This document shows, piece by piece, positions 1-8,641 of a DNA stretch of 64,000 nucleotides; positions within the stretch are counted from its first letter, which is position 1; every line of letters starts with the position of its first letter. The notes beneath the pieces are model-generated. The model made no database searches and had not been told where the DNA came from. It was given only the letters and a program-made list of their open reading frames with translations. The DNA is taken from positions 1-64,000 of the forward strand of contig JAJFIA010000006.1 in NCBI GenBank assembly GCA_021775255.1, read 5' to 3'. The stretch is from Roseovarius sp. Lineage in GTDB: Bacteria > Pseudomonadota > Alphaproteobacteria > Rhodobacterales > Rhodobacteraceae. Both the position numbers and the translations under genes were made by a program.

Positions 1-2
1 GC

Positions 3-146
3 CAATACCCCCGCATCCCCGACCAGAGCTTCCCCTTCGACGGCGCCAACCTAAACCAGCCCTTCGATGCCGACTTCATCGACGACATCGCCCGAAACCG
101 AAGATTCCCACCCCTCCCCTCACGCCTCAGATTCGGAGACCCCTGA
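3..146 (+). CDS. C-terminal end of an unidentified protein upstream of gspE (partial)
   Basis: An open frame enters from the left edge and stops at TGA 144-146, three bases before the gspE ATG. The 47 visible residues include PFDGANLNQPFDADFIDDIA and end in RLRFGDP. I do not recognise them. The close spacing suggests it is the preceding gene of the type II secretion operon, possibly the end of the secretin GspD, but nothing visible proves this. Confidence 0.45.
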   Translation, partial: QYPRIPDQSFPFDGANLNQPFDADFIDDIARNRRFPPLPSRLRFGDP

Positions 147-149
147 AAA

Positions 150-1595
150 ATGGCAACGCTGTTACCATTCATCTTTGCCCGTGATCAGCAGGTTCTGGTT
201 GAGGGTCAGCACCTGGTCACAGGGCCGGGGGCCACGGTGCTTGGCCTGCGCGAGGCGCGCCGCCGGGCCGGGCAGGCGCTGGAGATTGCGCCGCTTGCGG
301 CGGCGGAATTCGAGGCCCGGCTGGCCCGGCTTTATCAGGGCGGCTCGGGCCATGACGAGGCCCATGATGACCTGAGTTTTGACGTGGAAGAGGGCATGGG
401 CCGGGGGCCGCGTGATTTGCTGGAAGACAGTGATGAAGCGCCGGTGATCCAACTGGTCAATCAGCTTTTGCGCCGCGCCGTGCGCGCCGGGGCGTCGGAT
501 TTGCATGTGGAGCCACATGAGGGCGGATTGCGCACGAGGATGCGGATTGACGGCATGTTGCAGAAGGTTCTGGACCGCCACGATGTGCCGGTGAAACGGG
601 TGATCTCGCGGCTTAAGGTCATGGCGGGGCTGGATATTTCCGAAACCCGCCTGCCGCAGGACGGCCATATCTCATTGCGTTTGGGGGGCCGCGCGATTGA
701 TGTGCGGGTGTCCACCCTGCCGGGAAATTACGGCGAACGGGTGGTGATGCGGATCCTCGATCGCTCTGCCGGGCTGATGCCGCTGGAAGAGCTTGGGCTG
801 CGCGCGGGTCAGGTGGAAACGCTGGAGCGGCTGGCGGCCAAACCCAACGGGATCATCCTGGCAACCGGCCCCACCGGCAGCGGCAAGACCACCACGCTTT
901 ATTCGCTGTTGCAACTGGCCAATGATGAGGTGCGCAATATCCTGACCTCGGAAGACCCGATCGAATATGATCTGCCGGGCATCAGCCAAAGCCAGATCAA
1001 TGCCGAGATCGGCATGACCTTTGCCGCCGGTCTGCGCGCGGCCCTGCGGCAGGATCCGGATATCATTCTGGTAGGCGAGATCCGCGATAATGAGACCGCC
1101 AGCGTGGCGGCGCAGGCATCCCTTACCGGCCATCTGGTGTTTTCATCTTTGCATGCCAATGGTTCCATTGGCGCGGTGGTGCGGCTGCGTGATCTGGGGC
1201 TGGATAATTTCCTGATTGCGGCCACATTGCGCGGCGTGATTGCGCAACGGCTTTTGCGCAAGCTGTGCCCGGATTGCTGGCGGCCGGCTTTGCCCACCGC
1301 CGAAGAGCTGCATCATTTTGAGGCTGCCGGGGTGGAACCGCCGGGCAAGCTGTATCATGGGGTGGGCTGTGATAAATGCCTCAATACCGGCTATCTTGGC
1401 CGGGTGGGTGTATTTGAAATTCTTGAGGTCGGCGAGGCGCTGCGCGATGCCATTGATCACGGCGCGTCCGAGCTTGAAATGAAAGCAAAGGCCCTGCGCC
1501 CGGATCAGACATTGCTGGGTCAGTCGCTTTATCTGGTGCGCGCCGGTAAAACCAGCATGAAGGAGGCGCTGCGCGTGGTCGGCGACGCGATGTGA
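150..1595 (+). CDS. gspE: Type II secretion system ATPase GspE
   Basis: This is the cytoplasmic hexameric ATPase that powers pseudopilus assembly in type II secretion. The 481-residue protein has the full motor core: Walker A GPTGSGKTT at 240-248, an Asp box around SEDPIEYD at 267-274, Walker B DIILVGE at 304-310, and the two CxxC pairs (C373/C376, C407/C410) of the zinc-binding domain found in GspE/PilB proteins. The N-terminal domain, about 90 residues, is short and poorly conserved. It overlaps gspF by 4 bp, so the two are co-translated. PilB is the alternative, but the zinc-domain spacing and the neighbouring GspF fit GspE. The rest of the secretion operon must lie left of the window. Confidence 0.9.
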   Translation: MATLLPFIFARDQQVLVEGQHLVTGPGATVLGLREARRRAGQALEIAPLAAAEFEARLARLYQGGSGHDEAHDDLSFDVEEGMGRGPRDLLEDSDEAPVIQLVNQLLRRAVRAGASDLHVEPHEGGLRTRMRIDGMLQKVLDRHDVPVKRVISRLKVMAGLDISETRLPQDGHISLRLGGRAIDVRVSTLPGNYGERVVMRILDRSAGLMPLEELGLRAGQVETLERLAAKPNGIILATGPTGSGKTTTLYSLLQLANDEVRNILTSEDPIEYDLPGISQSQINAEIGMTFAAGLRAALRQDPDIILVGEIRDNETASVAAQASLTGHLVFSSLHANGSIGAVVRLRDLGLDNFLIAATLRGVIAQRLLRKLCPDCWRPALPTAEELHHFEAAGVEPPGKLYHGVGCDKCLNTGYLGRVGVFEILEVGEALRDAIDHGASELEMKAKALRPDQTLLGQSLYLVRAGKTSMKEALRVVGDAM

Positions 1596-2803
1596 GGGCA
1601 TTTTCTTATGTCGCTTTCAACCAGAAAGGCCAGCGCAAGAAGGGCACATTGGTTGCCGAAAGTGAGGTGCAGGCCTCGGAAATCCTGAAATCCCAGGGGC
1701 TTTATGCGGAAGAGATTACCGGCAAGGAACAGCCGCGCAACCGGCTGAGACCGGGCAGAAGGCGGGGCCGTCTGAACGCGGATATGCGCGCGGTATTCAC
1801 CCGGCAGATGGCGGTTTTGCTGGGGTCGGATTTATCGGCAGAGGCAGCACTTGAAACCGTGCGTTCTTCGGGCACCTCGGCCGCGATTGAGGCCGCTGCC
1901 GCAGAAGCCAAGGCAGCCCTTCTGGATGGTCAGCCGCTTTCGGCAGCGCTTGAGCTTGCCAATGCGGGGTTCCCGCGGTTCTACATCGCCGCAGTGCGTG
2001 CGGGCGAGACATCGGGCGATGTGGCGGCTGTGTTTGACGGGCTGGCGGAATATCTTGAGGATGTGGGATCGGACAGGGCGCAGATGGCGACGGCGTTGAT
2101 TTACCCGGCTTTTGTGACGGCGGTTTCCTTGCTGGTTTGCGGGGTTCTGATGGTGAATGTGGCCCCGGAAATTGCCGCGATGTTTCAGGTGTCGGGCCGG
2201 GAATTGCCACGGCTGACACAGGTGGTGATGGGCATCAGTGACTGGATTCAGGAAAATTGGATAATGCTGCTGGTGGGGTTTGCAACCGGGGTTACGGGCA
2301 TCGTGATGGCGCTCAGGGTGCCCCGTATCCGTGATCGCTGGCACAATTTCGTGTTGAAAATGCCGGTCATTGGCCGGTTGATGCGGCTTTCGGCAGCGGC
2401 GCAGTATCTGCGCACGCTGGCGCTGGTGATTGCCAGCCGTCAGACGGTTGTGGATGCGGTCAATTCCGCCAGTGATGTGCTGGTGATCCGCCGCTACCGC
2501 GATGAGGCGCTTGAACTGTCCGAGGCCGTGCGCGGCGGTGCCAGCCTCAGCCAGGGCCTCGCGCGCATGAGCCTCATTCCCCCTGTCTGCCGACAGTTGA
2601 TCGACGCGGGCGAACAATCCGCCCGCCTTGCCCGCATGACCGAGCGTTCCGCGGTTCTGGTGGAAAGCTGGCTGACCAATGAGCGCAAACGTGTCTCGGC
2701 CCTGATGGATCCGCTATTGATGATGGTCGTTGGCGGGCTGGTTCTTACCATCGTGCTTGCAATCCTGCTGCCGATATTCGACCTTCAGGCAGGCATACAG
2801 TAA
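1592..2803 (+). CDS. gspF: Type II secretion inner-membrane platform protein GspF
   Basis: A polytopic inner-membrane protein that couples GspE to the pseudopilus. The 403-residue sequence starts with the typical MRAFSYVAFNQKGQRKKG and contains two copies of the T2SSF domain, roughly residues 60-190 and 265-395. There are three hydrophobic segments, around residues 165-190, 215-240 and 370-395, as expected for GspF/PilC. The start overlaps the end of gspE. It is the last gene of the secretion operon seen here; the next 228 bases carry no gene. Confidence 0.9.
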   Translation: MRAFSYVAFNQKGQRKKGTLVAESEVQASEILKSQGLYAEEITGKEQPRNRLRPGRRRGRLNADMRAVFTRQMAVLLGSDLSAEAALETVRSSGTSAAIEAAAAEAKAALLDGQPLSAALELANAGFPRFYIAAVRAGETSGDVAAVFDGLAEYLEDVGSDRAQMATALIYPAFVTAVSLLVCGVLMVNVAPEIAAMFQVSGRELPRLTQVVMGISDWIQENWIMLLVGFATGVTGIVMALRVPRIRDRWHNFVLKMPVIGRLMRLSAAAQYLRTLALVIASRQTVVDAVNSASDVLVIRRYRDEALELSEAVRGGASLSQGLARMSLIPPVCRQLIDAGEQSARLARMTERSAVLVESWLTNERKRVSALMDPLLMMVVGGLVLTIVLAILLPIFDLQAGIQ

Positions 2804-2957
2804 GGCTGATTATGCACTCCTTTCTTGACAAATGAATTTACGCGCCGCACGGTTTTTGCGTGAGATTGAAAACGAGCGATAGGCGATGTTTGAAGCACAA
2901 CAGCAATATGTGAATGGCCGCCGCGCGACGGGCTGTGATCTGGTCATTTAGGCCAGA

Positions 2958-2972
2958 GCCAATCCAATTGGC
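2958..2972. promoter_or_regulatory. Small inverted repeat upstream of the hyu operon
   Basis: GCCAAT-CCA-ATTGGC is a perfect 6+3+6 dyad 60 bases before hyuA, in the 228-base gap after gspF. It could be an operator or part of a leader hairpin. The rest of the gap shows no gene and no clear terminator. The functional assignment is a guess. Confidence 0.25.
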
Positions 2973-3031
2973 CTCATCTGCACGGTGAGGTTTGTATCGT
3001 TTTTCAAACTCTATTTTCTCAGGACACGCAC

Positions 3032-5119
3032 ATGACCAAGCATGCCCATTACCGGGTTGCCGTTGATATTGGCGGCACTTTTACTGATTCGGTCATTGAA
3101 GACGGCAGGGGCCGGATTCTGGCCACCACCAAAACCCCGACAACCCCGCAAAACCCAACTTTGGGCGCGCTTGAAGGCGTTGATCATGTGCTGGCGCAGG
3201 CCGGGGTGGAATGGGATCAGATTGGTGGCTTCATTCATGGCACAACTCTGGCGACCAATGCCCTGATCGAGCGCCGGGGGGCGCGGGTCTGCGGCATTAC
3301 CACGGCGGGATTTCGCGATATACTCGAGATCGGATATGAGCGCCGCTACAGCCAGTATGACATGAATATCCAAAAGCCCGATCTGCTGGTGCCCCGGTCG
3401 CGGTGTTTTACCATTGGCGGGCGGATGGATGCGCAAGGCCGCGAGGTTGAGCCGCTTGAGCGCGCGGCGGTGGCGCGTCTGGTGGATGACATTGCGGAAA
3501 GCCGGGCCGAGGCGGCGGCGATTTGCCTGCTGCATGCCTATGCCAATCCCGCCCATGAGCAGGAGTTGCGCGCTTTGTTGCAGGCGGCTTTGCCGGGGCT
3601 GGTTATTTCAATATCGTCGGATGTAAGCCCCGAGGCGCGCGAATTTGACCGCCTGTGCACAACCATTGCAAATGCCTATATTCAGCCGCTCATGTCTCGT
3701 TATCTGTATGATTTTGTTGAAGAGTTTGAGGGTAGGGGGCTGACATGCCCGATCCTGATGATGTGCGCGAGCGGCGGGATGACAACAATAGGCACCGCTG
3801 CCCGTCTGCCCATCCGCCTGGTGGAATCCGGGCCTGCGGGGGGCGCCATTCTGGCCGCGCGCATTGCCCGCAGCGTGGGCGAGGAACAGGTGATTTCCTT
3901 TGATATGGGCGGGACCACGGCCAAGCTTTGCCTGATTGATCATTATCAGCCGCAAACCGGCCGGAAATTTGAGATAGCCCGCGCGGCGCGGTTTATCAAA
4001 GGTAGCGGTATGCCGGTGCGCATTCCGGTTCTGGAGATGATCGAGATCGGTGCGGGTGGCGGCTCAATCGCGCATGTGGATGGGCTGGGCCGGATCGGGG
4101 TTGGCCCGCAAAGCATGGGTAGTGATCCCGGCCCTGCCGCCTTTTCCAGGGGCGGCGAGGAACCCACGGTAACCGACGCCGATATTCTGCATGGTCTGAT
4201 TGATCCGGGCGCGTTTGCCGAGGGCCGGATCACGATTGACAAAGAGGCCGCCGCGCGCGCGATGCTGGCCGGTGTTGGCTCAAAACTGGGCCTCAGTGCC
4301 GAGCAGGCCGCCGCTGGTGTCAGCGAGATTGTCGATGAAAGCATGGCCAGCGCGGGGCGTATGCATGCGGTTGAATCAGGCAAGGATTTAAGTGCGCGCT
4401 GCATGATTGCCTTTGGCGGCAATGGCCCGTTGCATGTGACCCGCATGGCGCGCCGGGCCGGGGTGAGCCGGATTTTGATCCCGCGCGATCCCGGCGTGGG
4501 ATCGGCGATCGGGTTTCTCTCGGCGCCGGTTTCATATGAGATCGTGCGCTCGCGCTACGCCACGTTGGAGGGCATTGATATTGCGGCGCTCAATGATTTT
4601 TATGCGCAGATGATAGATGAGGCGCAGGAGGTGGTGCGTGCAGGGGCACCGAAGGGAGATTTATCCATTAAAAAACAGGCCTTTATGCGCTATCACGGGC
4701 AGGGCCACGAGATTGAGATACCCCTGCCTGAAGACCCGCTGGAGCCCGGTGATATTGCCACGATCCGCGCGGATTTCGAGCGTGAATATGGCCGTCAGTT
4801 TTCCCGCGCGGTTCCCGGGATGCGCATCGAAATTCTCAACTGGGCGCTTAGCATTTCCTCGTCTGATCTCAAAGTTTTGCCGGTGTTGCCCGTCAAGGAT
4901 CAGGCGCGGATGACCCCAACCGAGACCCGCAAGATCATGTGTGAGGTAACAGGCGAAGCTTGTGAGGCGGGGCTTTTTATGCGCGAGGCGCTGAACCCCG
5001 GTGATATTATCCCCGGCCCCGCATTGCTGCGCGAGCCGCAAACCACAACCTATGTCAGCCGCGATTTTACCGCCCGGATTGATGCGGGCGGCAATATCGT
5101 GATGCAGCGCAATCCATGA
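3032..5119 (+). CDS. hyuA: Hydantoinase/oxoprolinase subunit A (HyuA)
   Basis: The ATP-binding subunit of an ATP-dependent carboxamide ring hydrolase of the N-methylhydantoinase A / 5-oxoprolinase / acetone carboxylase family. The 695-residue protein begins with the family phosphate-binding motif VAVDIGGTFTDSV (9-21) and contains a second nucleotide-site segment, SFDMGGTTAK, near residue 290, followed by a Gly-rich GAGGGSIA stretch. The ATG is preceded by AGGA at 7 bp. The hyuB Shine-Dalgarno (GAGGAGG) follows 3' of its stop, with only 12 bases between genes. Substrate cannot be assigned: hydantoins, 5-oxoproline and related cyclic amides are all used in this family. Confidence 0.88.
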   Translation: MTKHAHYRVAVDIGGTFTDSVIEDGRGRILATTKTPTTPQNPTLGALEGVDHVLAQAGVEWDQIGGFIHGTTLATNALIERRGARVCGITTAGFRDILEIGYERRYSQYDMNIQKPDLLVPRSRCFTIGGRMDAQGREVEPLERAAVARLVDDIAESRAEAAAICLLHAYANPAHEQELRALLQAALPGLVISISSDVSPEAREFDRLCTTIANAYIQPLMSRYLYDFVEEFEGRGLTCPILMMCASGGMTTIGTAARLPIRLVESGPAGGAILAARIARSVGEEQVISFDMGGTTAKLCLIDHYQPQTGRKFEIARAARFIKGSGMPVRIPVLEMIEIGAGGGSIAHVDGLGRIGVGPQSMGSDPGPAAFSRGGEEPTVTDADILHGLIDPGAFAEGRITIDKEAAARAMLAGVGSKLGLSAEQAAAGVSEIVDESMASAGRMHAVESGKDLSARCMIAFGGNGPLHVTRMARRAGVSRILIPRDPGVGSAIGFLSAPVSYEIVRSRYATLEGIDIAALNDFYAQMIDEAQEVVRAGAPKGDLSIKKQAFMRYHGQGHEIEIPLPEDPLEPGDIATIRADFEREYGRQFSRAVPGMRIEILNWALSISSSDLKVLPVLPVKDQARMTPTETRKIMCEVTGEACEAGLFMREALNPGDIIPGPALLREPQTTTYVSRDFTARIDAGGNIVMQRNP

Positions 5120-5131
5120 GGAGGCAGGCCC

Positions 5132-6784
5132 ATGCGTGAGATCCCGAAAACCAGATTGCAGGTGATGTGGAACCGGCTTCTGGCGGTGGTGGAAGAGCAG
5201 GGGCAGGCCCTGATCCGCGCCGCCTTCAGCCCGATTGTGCGCGAATGCGGCGATATATCGGCAGGGGTGTTTGATCTGCGCGGGCGCATGCTGGCGCAGG
5301 CTGTGACCGGCACGCCGGGGCATATCAACACCATGGCCGAAGCGGTGAAAACCCTGCGGGCGCGGTTTGATATTGCGGCAATGAAGCCCGGCGATATTTA
5401 CCTGACAAATGATCCATGGATCGCCTCGGGGCATCTCAATGATTTTCTGCTGATGATGCCGGTGTTTTTACGCGGTGAGGTGATTGGCTTTACCTCCTGC
5501 ACCTCGCATCTGGTGGATCTGGGCGGCCTTGGCATGGGGCCGGACGGGGCGGATATATACGACGAGGGGCTGCTGATTCCGCCGTGCAAGCTGTTGGATC
5601 AGGGGGTGGTGAGCCCGCTTTTGCTGGATATCGTCAAGGCCAATTCGCGCGAGCCGATTGCTAATGAGGGCGATATATACGCGCTGATTGCCTGCTGTGA
5701 GATTGGGGCGCACCGGCTGGTTGAGATGATGGATGAATTTGGCCTCGACAGGCTTGATCCCCTGGCGGATTACATCATTGATACCTCCCGGCGGGGCACG
5801 GTTGCGGCCATTAAGGCCCTGCCGAAGGGGACATATCAGAGCAGTCTGAAAGTGGATGGCTATGAGGCCGAGATCACGCTTTGTGCCAGCCTGACCATTG
5901 CCGATGATCATATCGCGCTTGATTTTGCCGGCACGTCGCCCTGTTCGCAAAAGGGCATCAACGTGCCGCTGAACTATGCCACCGCCTATTCGGTTTTTGC
6001 CCTGCGCTGCCTGATCGGGCCGGATATCCCCAATAATGCCGGATCGCTTGAGCCGTTTCGCGTGACCGGGCCAAAAGGCTCAATCCTGAATGCGCAAGCC
6101 CCCGCGCCGGTTGCCATGCGGCACACATTGGGGCAGCTTACGCCCGATCTGGTGTATGGCTGTCTGCATCAGGCCCTGCCGGATCAGGTGCCCGCCGAGG
6201 GGGCCTCGTGCATGTATGATCTGCCCCTGCGCAACACGCCCGAGGCGGCGATGCGCGGCGATGGCGTGTTTGCGCTTGAACTGGTATATAATGGCGGCAC
6301 CGGGGCGCGGCCCACGCTTGACGGGCTTTCCGCCACGGCCTTTCCCAGCGGGGTCTGGGGCAGTCAGGTGGAAACAACCGAGGCCGTGGCCCCGGTGCTG
6401 ATCACCAAACGCGAGCTGCGCGTGGATAGCGGCGGCGCGGGGCAATACCGGGGCGGGCTGGGCCAGAGGATTGAAATAACCCCGGCCAATGCACAGGATT
6501 TTCTGGTGTTTTTATCGGTGGAGCGGGTGAAGAATCCGGCCCGTGGCCGGGGCGGTGGCGGCACTGGCGCGCCGGGCCGCATCCGGATAGGCCGGGCAGG
6601 AGAGGATTTGCCCGGCAAAGGCACATTGCGCGTTCCTGCCGGTGAGACGCTGATTTTTGAAACGCCCGGTGGCGGCGGCTTTGGTGATCCGTTTTTGCGC
6701 GATGCCAAAGCAGTGCGCCGCGATATCCGGGAAGGCCTGATCAGCGAAAAGGCCGCATATGATATATATGGAGCCAAACCATGA
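5132..6784 (+). CDS. hyuB: Hydantoinase/oxoprolinase subunit B (HyuB)
   Basis: Partner of HyuA and thought to carry out the amide-hydrolysis half of the reaction. The 550-residue length is usual for HyuB. Recognisable blocks are GDISAGVFD near the start, YLTNDPW near residue 90, and a Gly-rich C-terminus (GRGGGGTGAPG, ETPGGGGFGDP) typical of the family. It has a strong ribosome-binding site (GAGGAGG). Its stop overlaps the start of the aminotransferase gene by 4 bp (ATGA), so hyuA-hyuB-aminotransferase-racemase form one transcript. Confidence 0.88.
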   Translation: MREIPKTRLQVMWNRLLAVVEEQGQALIRAAFSPIVRECGDISAGVFDLRGRMLAQAVTGTPGHINTMAEAVKTLRARFDIAAMKPGDIYLTNDPWIASGHLNDFLLMMPVFLRGEVIGFTSCTSHLVDLGGLGMGPDGADIYDEGLLIPPCKLLDQGVVSPLLLDIVKANSREPIANEGDIYALIACCEIGAHRLVEMMDEFGLDRLDPLADYIIDTSRRGTVAAIKALPKGTYQSSLKVDGYEAEITLCASLTIADDHIALDFAGTSPCSQKGINVPLNYATAYSVFALRCLIGPDIPNNAGSLEPFRVTGPKGSILNAQAPAPVAMRHTLGQLTPDLVYGCLHQALPDQVPAEGASCMYDLPLRNTPEAAMRGDGVFALELVYNGGTGARPTLDGLSATAFPSGVWGSQVETTEAVAPVLITKRELRVDSGGAGQYRGGLGQRIEITPANAQDFLVFLSVERVKNPARGRGGGGTGAPGRIRIGRAGEDLPGKGTLRVPAGETLIFETPGGGGFGDPFLRDAKAVRRDIREGLISEKAAYDIYGAKP

Positions 6785-7863
6785 TCCCGCCCCTGCCACA
6801 TATAAAAGCGATGCAGGCCTATGCTTTGGCCGATCTCAAATCGCCACCGGGCAAGCGCCTGATATCGCTTTCGCAAAATGAATGCCTGCGCCCGCCAAGC
6901 CCGAATGTGACCCGCGCGGCTGAGGCGGCTTTGGCTGAGGCGCAGCTTTATCCTGATCCCAACTGGAACGCCCTGCGCGGGGCGATATCCGCGCATTACG
7001 GCGTGCCAGCGGATCAGATACTGTTGGGCAATGGCTCGCTTGAGCTGATTGGTTGCCTCACCCGCGCCTATGCGGATGCGGATAATGCGGTGCTGGTGCC
7101 GCGCCATTCCTATCCGTTTTTCCGCACGGCGGCGCAGTTTGCCGACGCGCGAGTTGATCTGGCGGATGAGGTGGATCTGGCGGTTTCGGTTGATCATCTG
7201 TTGCAGGCAACGGCCCCCGATACCCGCATCGTTTTTGTGGCCAATCCCGGCAATCCGACCGGCACGCGCATATCCCAAGCCAAGCTTCGGCGGCTGCGCG
7301 CGGGGCTTGACGCGCAGGTTTTGCTGGTGATTGACGAAGCGTATGGCGAATTTGCCGATCATCTGAATGAGCCGGTTTTTGATATGGTGGGCCTTGGGAA
7401 TACTGTGATTTTGCGCAGTTTTTCAAAGGCTTATGGCCTTGCAGGTTTTCGCGTGGGCTGGGGGCTGTTTCCGCCTGACATTGCCAATAACCTGCGCAAG
7501 CTGATGAACCCAAATAACCTGCCTGCCGTCAGTCAGGCCGCGGCAATGGCAGCGGTTGAAGATCCGGATTACATGCGTGAAACCTGCGTTTTGACCGGGG
7601 TTTTGCGCCAGCAGATTTGCGCGCGGCTGGTAAAGGCGGGGTTTGCTGTCAAAGACAGCTTTACCAATTTTCTGCTGATCCGCTTCAAATCCGGGGCGCA
7701 GGCACAAAAGGCCGATGCGGCCCTGCGCGCGGAGGGGATTTACCTGCGATTGCAATCGGGGGCCGGGCTTGGGCATTGTTTGCGCATGACCATTGGTGGA
7801 ATGGAAGATAACCAGATTGCAGTGGAGGCCCTGACGCGCTGGGCGGAAAAGGAAAAGATATGA
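6781..7863 (+). CDS. HisC-like PLP-dependent aminotransferase in the hydantoinase operon
   Basis: Fold-type I aminotransferase of the histidinol-phosphate aminotransferase family, 360 residues. The PLP lysine is K216 in RSFSKAYGLAGFRVG; D185 (VIDEAYGEF) and N155 (NPGNPTG) are the usual cofactor contacts. It is translationally coupled to hyuB and to the following racemase-like gene (4-bp overlaps on both sides). A separate hisC-type gene lies at 50480-51589, so this copy is probably not the histidine-biosynthesis enzyme. A role in transaminating the amino acid released by the hydantoinase is inferred from context only. Confidence 0.8.
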   Translation: MIPPLPHIKAMQAYALADLKSPPGKRLISLSQNECLRPPSPNVTRAAEAALAEAQLYPDPNWNALRGAISAHYGVPADQILLGNGSLELIGCLTRAYADADNAVLVPRHSYPFFRTAAQFADARVDLADEVDLAVSVDHLLQATAPDTRIVFVANPGNPTGTRISQAKLRRLRAGLDAQVLLVIDEAYGEFADHLNEPVFDMVGLGNTVILRSFSKAYGLAGFRVGWGLFPPDIANNLRKLMNPNNLPAVSQAAAMAAVEDPDYMRETCVLTGVLRQQICARLVKAGFAVKDSFTNFLLIRFKSGAQAQKADAALRAEGIYLRLQSGAGLGHCLRMTIGGMEDNQIAVEALTRWAEKEKI

Positions 7864-8603
7864 ACATGATACAATCGCGTGGCCGCGCCCGTATTGGCGT
7901 GCTTGTGCCCTTCACCAACACCAATCTGGAACCCGATCTTGCGATGCTGCGGCCAAATGGCATTTCGCTGCATTTCGCGCGCATCGGCGGCTATGATGCG
8001 GATGAAATACCGGGTGCGGATCAGATGGCCGGGCTGGGGGAGGCGGATATTGATGGGCCTTTGGCCTTGCTCATGGGCGCGCGCCCGGATGTTGTGATGT
8101 ATGGCTGCACCTCGGCCACGCTGACCCATGGCCGCGCGTTTGACCGAAAGCTTGCCGAACGGATCAAGGGCCAAACTGGTGCGCAGACGGTAACCGCTGC
8201 GGGGGCTTTGCTGAAGGCATTAGCGGCGTTGGAAATCGGCAAATTCGCCTTTGCCTCGCCCTATGTGCCGCAGATCAATGATCAGGCCATCGCCTTTCTG
8301 GCCACCGGCGGGCATGATTGCGTCTCGCGCGCCGATGTGGAGGGGGAGCTGGGCAATTACGGGCAGGGCGCATTATCCCCCGATGCGGTTTACGATCTGG
8401 CGATGCAGGCCAATAGCGACCCGGCGCAGGCGATTGTTTTATCCTGCACCGATATGCGCAGCCTTGAAGTGGTGGCCCGGCTGGAACAGGATTTGTGCAA
8501 GCCGGTGGTCACCTCAAATCAGGCGATGATGTATCAGGCCTTGCGCGCGCTGGGCCTCAAAGAACCAATCAAAGGGTTTGGCAGATTGCTGGAGATGGCA
8601 TAG
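7860..8603 (+). CDS. Asp/Glu/hydantoin racemase or maleate isomerase family protein
   Basis: A 247-residue member of the superfamily that includes aspartate racemase, hydantoin racemase, arylmalonate decarboxylase and maleate cis-trans isomerase. These enzymes use a pair of cysteines; here they appear as C83 in YGCTSATLTHG and C196 in LSCTDMRS. The N-terminus (IGVLVPFTNTNLEPD) resembles the maleate isomerase/arylmalonate decarboxylase branch. As the last gene of the hyu operon it could racemise the substrate or act on a downstream dicarboxylate. The specific reaction is not determined. Confidence 0.78.
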   Translation: MNMIQSRGRARIGVLVPFTNTNLEPDLAMLRPNGISLHFARIGGYDADEIPGADQMAGLGEADIDGPLALLMGARPDVVMYGCTSATLTHGRAFDRKLAERIKGQTGAQTVTAAGALLKALAALEIGKFAFASPYVPQINDQAIAFLATGGHDCVSRADVEGELGNYGQGALSPDAVYDLAMQANSDPAQAIVLSCTDMRSLEVVARLEQDLCKPVVTSNQAMMYQALRALGLKEPIKGFGRLLEMA

Positions 8604-8641
8604 GCATGTGCAAATCCGCCCGAAGCGATCAAGGAATGCAC

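Noticed and set aside
2825..2847. TTGACA at 2825-2830 as a promoter of the hyu operon
   Set aside because: No acceptable -10 lies at the right distance (17 bases on reads CACGGT).
8495..8641. Upstream extension of the phoR frame into the racemase gene
   Set aside because: It overlaps a real gene, and AAGGA before 8642 gives a normal start. A longer form with a membrane helix is not supported.
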